Both the position numbers and the translations under genes were made by a program. Of a stretch of DNA of 14,059 nt, positions 13,622-14,059 are shown one piece after another; within the stretch, counting starts at the first letter, position 1, and each line of letters opens with the position of its first letter. The stretch lies in the NCBI GenBank assembly GCA_000406005.1, contig ASZN01000027.1, positions 34,747 through 48,805 on the forward strand, read 5' to 3'. The notes under the pieces are model-generated. The model was not told the DNA's origin. It was given only the letters and a program-made list of their open reading frames with translations, and did no database searches. The stretch comes from Candidatus Poribacteria bacterium WGA-3G. GTDB taxonomy: Bacteria; Poribacteria; WGA-4E; WGA-3G.

Positions 13622-14059
13622 TTATCCGGGGCTGATTTGATTTGAAGTGTAATGAATAGCACCGATGGACGCAAGGTGTCCAGCGAGTTCGTCAATAACA
13701 ATGGTTTCAGGTTTTTGCGGAAGTATTTTTAATGTTTCGTGTAAATACTTCTGTCCTCTGTAGCGTGCTTTGATGTCTAAAACACCAAAACCGGGATGTC
13801 CGAAACCGAACATCTCTCGGAGTTTCGCTGAAACATTGACCATAAACATTGACAGGTTCGCCGCATTATTGACCGGTGTCTCCTTGACGTTCATAAAATC
13901 ATCTAACCCCCAAAACTGTTTTGCGTCTCGGAAGTTGAACTCGATTTGAAATCGGAGTGAGTAATAATCTATGAGTGTTTCAGCATCCAGACCGAGATCA
14001 GAACTGAATAACAAAACATGTGATTTCTCTTCTGTCTTTGTGTCGGTTTTTAGCAAACA
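13622..14059 (-). mobile_element. Transposase C-terminal part, IS4-type DDE (runs off the right edge)
   Basis: The last 145 or so residues of a transposase; the frame is open to the window edge and its start lies outside. Residues YYSLRFQIEFNFRDAK show the Y-(2)-R-(3)-E-(6)-K signature of IS4-family transposases, carrying the catalytic Glu of the DDE triad. The two catalytic Asp would lie outside the window. Downstream, NNAANLSMFMVNVSAKL and a basic region (KARYRGQKYLHETLKILPQK) complete a normal-looking C-terminus with a TAA stop at 13622. No terminal inverted repeat could be fixed in the 111 bp before the next gene, so the element's end is unknown. There is no visible frameshift in the part seen. 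Confidence 0.85.

Overview
The window looks like part of a Gram-negative-type bacterial genome that is rich in large secreted repeat proteins. Three near-identical C-terminal tails (LLPNYPNPFNPETWIPYQL plus an Ig-like end), dockerin pairs, LamG, leucine-rich repeats, WD40 propellers and a YWTD remnant lie side by side. In my knowledge this combination fits the Candidatus Poribacteria (often sponge-associated) or a closely similar lineage. That assignment is inference from protein style; no rRNA or marker gene is present. Every gene I can support is on the minus strand.

Layout, in order of transcription (right to left). At the right edge (13622-14059) is the C-terminal part of an IS4-type transposase. 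It is followed by an outer-membrane beta-barrel gene (12218-13510). Next comes a decayed stretch (11643-12217) with a GC-rich palindrome and a frameshifted, truncated copy of the start of a WD40 gene found further down. A small acidic protein of unknown function follows (11379-11642).

The core is a block of secreted WD40 proteins. The first is a 1376-residue mosaic: LamG, two LRR blocks, a PPC domain, seven WD40 repeats, dockerin and tail (7106-11236). The second is a wrecked gene reduced to a signal peptide, one YWTD segment and half a tail (6845-7081). The third is a plain seven-bladed propeller without tail (5646-6830). The fourth is a 1112-residue protein with about 14 WD40 repeats, two cohesin-like domains, a dockerin and the tail (2214-5552). 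The fifth is a 564-residue WD40-dockerin-tail protein (183-1877). The three tailed genes share an almost identical C-terminal module, and two of them also share about 75 bp of downstream DNA, so the block grew by duplication and module exchange.

How they may work together is inference. All carry signal peptides and should act outside the inner membrane. One protein carries cohesin-like domains and three carry dockerins, so they could assemble through cohesin-dockerin contacts, with the shared tail serving sorting or surface attachment. WD40 repeats inside each protein are nearly identical except at a few positions matching the known top-face contact sites of propellers, which suggests diversified binding surfaces. 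No catalytic domain is visible except the transposase. No tRNA, rRNA or CRISPR array was seen.
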